Shown piece after piece: positions 60,661 through 64,000 of a stretch of 64,000 nt of DNA. Numbering within the stretch: the first letter of the stretch is position 1; every line of letters starts with the position of its first letter. The stretch is from contig JANATF010000004.1 in assembly GCA_029449245.1 (NCBI GenBank), positions 1 to 64,000 of the forward strand, in the 5' to 3' direction. The notes beneath the pieces are model-generated. The model was not told the origin of the DNA. It ran no database searches and saw only the letters and a program-made list of their open reading frames with translations. Source of the stretch: Mortierella alpina (Eukaryota; Mortierellomycota; Mortierellomycetes; Mortierellales; Mortierellaceae). The position numbers and the translations under genes were made by a program.

Positions 60661-62739
60661 TCACCAAACGAACTTGATATCAATCAACTCCGGCCTGAAA
60701 CCTACGTCGTCGACCTCCAGCGGTGTCGGGGGCACGCTGCTCTCTAACGAATGCCTGGAAAGGCTCTGGTTAGCACGGCGGGCCAGCCTTGCCTGCTGCA
60801 CCTCATGTCTCCTCGCCATTTTTGCCTGATGCTGATCCAGCGCCTCCTCGAGGTGTGCATTCCAGACCTCGTGCAGGTGGGTCGAGTCTGTGAAGGCATA
60901 TATGCTGAAATCAAGCTCAGAGACATCCACGATGCTCCCACTGTTGTTGCACTGAGACCTGACATCGACTCCCTGAGGATGAACAACCAACGAGAGACCA
61001 TTGGCGCCTACGTCCACCTTTTCATAGTCTGGTGGTTGCACACGCACAATGTGGGCAAGAGGCAAGGCAGCGATTACGTCCCTAGTCTTAAGGAAAAAGG
61101 TAAGGAGGGCAGGTTTTAGCGCAAGATCAGGATCGCTTACCAACCGACAACACAGAACACCTTCTACAAGCCCTACCAGCTGATACTCGGCATCATAAAG
61201 TTTGATGGCGCATCCCTCCAGTACAGCCCAGTATCGCTTCCATGACTAGAACAAATGAAACAAAGCATAAGGTTTTTTAGTTGAGCGCCTTGATATTGCC
61301 TCTTCCAGGTGAACATACTCACAGTACTTACAGATGCGCGACCTCCTCGGGTCATGAAGGTGAGAAACCCCTGGTAGAGCACTTCTGTTTCCCACGATCG
61401 ATCCTCGATGGGCTCCTCGAGGATATGTAGACCAAGCATAATCACGACGTCGCAGTCGGACTTGACGCCGGACTTGCCTGTGTCCTCCGGCATGGGACGA
61501 CGCAGCTTGTATGTCCGAATGCTTTTTTCCTGCGGCTCAAGGCAGAACGATAGATCAAGGTGGCCCAAGGTAATGGCTTGTGGGTTCTGAAGGCCCGCCA
61601 TGGTTCCAAACTTGGTGGCAACAGGGCTGCCCGTGACGGTCATCTCGAGCTGAAAGGGTTCATTGACATCGCTAGAGATCCAGGTGAATAGATGCGATTA
61701 GTGCTTGCGAAGGATTTGAAAAGGGCTCGCAGTCAATGGATGCAACAGAAAGCGCCGACATCCACGCTTACAATAAAAAGACCTCGTTCATGGTGGCAGT
61801 GTTTCCTGGATTGTCCTTGAACGACCGAGCGGGGTATGAGGTGCGCTCCACGTTGGCAACACGCAGGCTCCATTCGACATCGAAGATCTTCGTTGTGGCT
61901 CTGTTGGTGACCTGCAGAACTATGGTTGTAGTTGTAAGGTCCACATCCGCAAATGCGGTGAGAACTTGCTGTGGTGACAACGTTCATGAAGCACGAGAAA
62001 AAAGCATGCACCACTTACGCTTTACTAACAGAAGGCCTGTGGCTTCGTTCGGGTGGGTGCCTCTAGAATTCAAAAAACCTGTGGTCAATGTATACCTCCA
62101 GATACCGTCGCTCAAAAGCTTCGCAAGGGCTGGAGTGAGGCTGTCTTACATCGAGTTGGAGTGCTGTCGCCCGTTCCTGTGAAGATGGCTCTCGTCAACA
62201 GTGTCCCAGGCTTGCTCGGACTTTAGGACGTTTTTGAGCTGGGGTACGGTGTTGTGGTGTACGCAGTTCTGGATCCACATCCGGCGCTGAGTCGAGAACT
62301 GCTCTAAAGAGGAGACCGACAGGGGACAATGTATTATGGGCGGCTCCTCCCTGGGATGATCTCTTCCTGTTGCCGGGCTATGAGGGCATTTTGAGGTAAT
62401 TCCCTCTCGGTCGCATCCTCTCCTGCTAAATGCTCCTATACTGTGTTGTCTAGGCTCGCCCGTCGCTGTTGACACTGTCAGCAACTGTAGATTGCCATCC
62501 TCAGCAGTCGATGCTGACTTGCTTACTTCTGATATAGAACAATCGCTAAGGTCGCCTGTGGTCGCAGAGATCAATGCCTTGTCGGCTTTGCTGCCTCCTT
62601 GTGCTTCAGAAATCTTTGCTTGCTTTGTCTTCTCGCCTGAGAAGATATTCTTTTTCGCCTTTTTGTTCAGAAAATTGCCGGGGATAGAGAGGACATCATG
62701 TAGGTCCCTGCTGAATCGCTTGAAGGCGTCGTTCTGCAT
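60661..62739 (-). CDS. Anillin-like protein with C2-type region and PH domain, about 565 aa
   Basis: Proposed exons: 62739-62150, 62062-62019, 61964-61772, 61671-61332, 61245-61141, 61086-60661; 1,698 nt. The first ~200 residues are basic and Ser-rich. A C2-like region follows (TTTTIVLQVTNRATTKIFDVEW, EPFQLEMTVTGSPVATKFGTM, GHLDLSFCLEP), then a PH domain (YQGFLTFMTRGGRAS, SWKRYWAVLEGCAIKLYD, DYEKVDVGANGLSLVV, LDFSIYAFTDSTHLHEVWNAHLEEAL) with its final-helix Trp. Order and spacing match the anillin-homology plus PH end of anillin, Mid1/Mid2 and Bud4, which organise the division site or septum. The exon 2/3 junction (acceptor GCAAG) and the true start are uncertain; coding sequence may extend upstream past 62,770 through a TAG acceptor. 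Confidence 0.7.
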
Positions 62740-63118
62740 TGATGAGGTGGAAGACGGCCTCTTGTAGCGTGATACTAGACAGCCAGCGGAGAGCAAAAAA
62801 CCAAAGTCGCTTCCAGGCTACCGCTTATCGGGTTGAGCAGTTGCAACAAAAGTTAAAGCAGGGGATCAGCGATTGCCAAAAGAGAAAGCAGTTGCGTCCA
62901 GAAACGAACGAGAGGGAGTGAGGGGGCGAGAAAGTGAGAGAGGAGGAGAAAGGCAGGCCAGATAGAAAGAGCGTGTGCCGACGGCCGTTCGTCGCACTGT
63001 AGATAGAGGATATAACGTCCTCCAAAATGTGTCGAAGGTTCGTTCCATCCTATACCAGAATGTGGCCCAAAACACAAGAGTTCGTGCAGGAGCGACGAAA
63101 TGAAGGACGACCGTTATT
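62740..63118. promoter_or_regulatory. Divergent promoter or upstream exon of anillin-like gene
   Basis: About 380 bp between divergent genes. The minus-strand frame of the anillin-like exon stays open to about 62,770 (reading YKRPSSTSS before its first ATG), where CTGTCTAG could be an acceptor, so an additional 5' exon may lie here. The stretch 62,905-62,965 is purine-rich on the plus strand. Confidence 0.4.
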
Positions 63119-64000
63119 ATGATCGTTCGCGCGCTTCTGCGCTCGAATCTCGCGCAAGTGCTACCGGGACGGCTCTGCAGACGCGTAGCGCAGATTGCAC
63201 CTACAATACAAACCCCTAGTCAGTCCTCCAATCTCTTGCCCACATCGAGGATCAGTCAGAGGGCAAGGTCGCAGTATGCGAGGAAAGACATTCGCCAGTT
63301 CACCCACAATCCTGCATTCATCTTGCCTCATGGTTTTCAATGTCACCCACATCCCACCCTGCCGGTCAGCCGTCTACCCTCCTCCTCTAATTCGGCGTCA
63401 TTATTCCCGTTTGTTGCTCGTTGTCTCTTCTCTGCTTGCTTGGTCGCCTCTCTGCTTACTTGGTAACATTCGCGATCACTCCGATATACGACGCCTTTGT
63501 GTGCCGAGTGGAGTGCGGGTCACCCCCCTCCCTTGAGTAGGACAAGCCCACTTCACTGTCATTCAATGTCTCGCACCTCACACTGCCCCCCAGCCATGTT
63601 TTCACAAAGCCATTTATGCTAATGCGTCCACCAGAGGTGTGGTACAAACGCGTGGGTTCTGAAAGCTCAAGTCCCCTTTTTCTCGTTGGAGCTTGACAGT
63701 CATATTGCCAGGGACACAGTCGCCGATCCCTGTGGCAAGCTGATCCTTGTATCAAGCCCCTCTCTCAGACTCCTTTTCACACCTCCTGCTGGTTGGATTG
63801 AGCATTCAAAACGTCGCTGGCTCTTGGCCTCCTGTACCTGTGTCGCCTGTTCTCGACGAGCAAGGCGATCGTGTTGAAGCAAATGAAACTGTAAAAATAG
63901 AAAAAAGAGTGTTTTATGGAGACGGCGAGCCGATGATTGTTTGGCAGCTTCTGATTGCCTCTGCATGCTTGCTGTTGACTGGAAAGAGGACGACAAAGGA
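63119..64000 (+). CDS. Mitochondrial protein, 5' part only (cut by window end)
   Basis: ATG at 63,119 opens MIVRALLRSNLAQVLPGRLC followed by more Arg/Ser-rich sequence without acids to about 63,330 (FTHNPAFILPHG): a typical mitochondrial presequence. The exon end is not clear. A downstream open segment from about 63,765 to the window end reads VEANETVKIEKRVFYGDGEP, then IVWQLLIASACLLLTGKR, a single membrane helix flanked by charges. Intervening splice sites could not be fixed. I do not recognise the family. A small inner-membrane protein is likely. Confidence 0.45.

Overview
The window is the left end of a chromosome from a filamentous fungus, most likely an early-diverging lineage (Mucoromycota, probably Mortierellomycota). 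The placement rests on four things: short introns with GTAAGT-type donors and TAG/CAG acceptors, fungal-type genes (Rho1, Pma1-like H+-ATPase, Ima1, Uso1), a cobalamin-dependent methylmalonyl-CoA mutase (absent from most Dikarya), and no operons. Bases 1-309 are a telomere built of CCCTAAAAAA units (G strand TTTTTTAGGG), so base 1 is at or near the chromosome end.

Bases 310 to about 6,880 are subtelomeric: 18-bp, 111-bp and 85-bp tandem repeats, exon-like fragments, and a purine-rich block with degenerate repeats and a long (GA)n tract. No complete gene could be supported there. One piece (about 3,331-3,504) recurs inverted at 54,403-54,576 inside a second gene-poor stretch.

From 6.9 kb the chromosome is gene-dense. 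I rebuilt spliced models by joining exons whose reading phase agrees. In order: metallo-beta-lactamase-fold protein (-), Nup58/Nup49-type nucleoporin (-), Rho1 GTPase (+), COP9 signalosome subunit 6 (+), plasma-membrane H+-ATPase (-), single-pass PPxY membrane protein (-), mitochondrial glutamate carrier (+), NIPSNAP (-), Ima1/TMEM201 inner nuclear membrane protein (+), Uso1/p115 tether (+), methylmalonyl-CoA mutase (+), small four-span membrane protein of the COPI-associated/Tvp15 type (-), mitochondrial aspartate aminotransferase (-), an orphan ORF (-), MAPEG protein (+), tRNA-Val(AAC) (-), Asterix/PAT10 (-), calmodulin-like EF-hand protein (+), ER J-protein (+), coiled-coil orphan (-), SERCA Ca2+-ATPase (-), anillin-like C2-PH protein (-) and the start of a mitochondrial protein gene cut by the window end (+).

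The genes are mostly housekeeping and do not form one pathway. Several groups are visible: secretory/ER functions (Uso1, Tvp15-like, Asterix, ER J-protein, SERCA), mitochondrial metabolism (glutamate carrier, NIPSNAP, mutase, aspartate aminotransferase), ion pumping (two P-type ATPases) and nuclear envelope (Nup58, Ima1). I found no transposon, CRISPR array, biosynthetic cluster or new multi-gene system. The least explained material is the subtelomeric repeats and the duplicated exon-like fragments at 3.3 and 54.5 kb.
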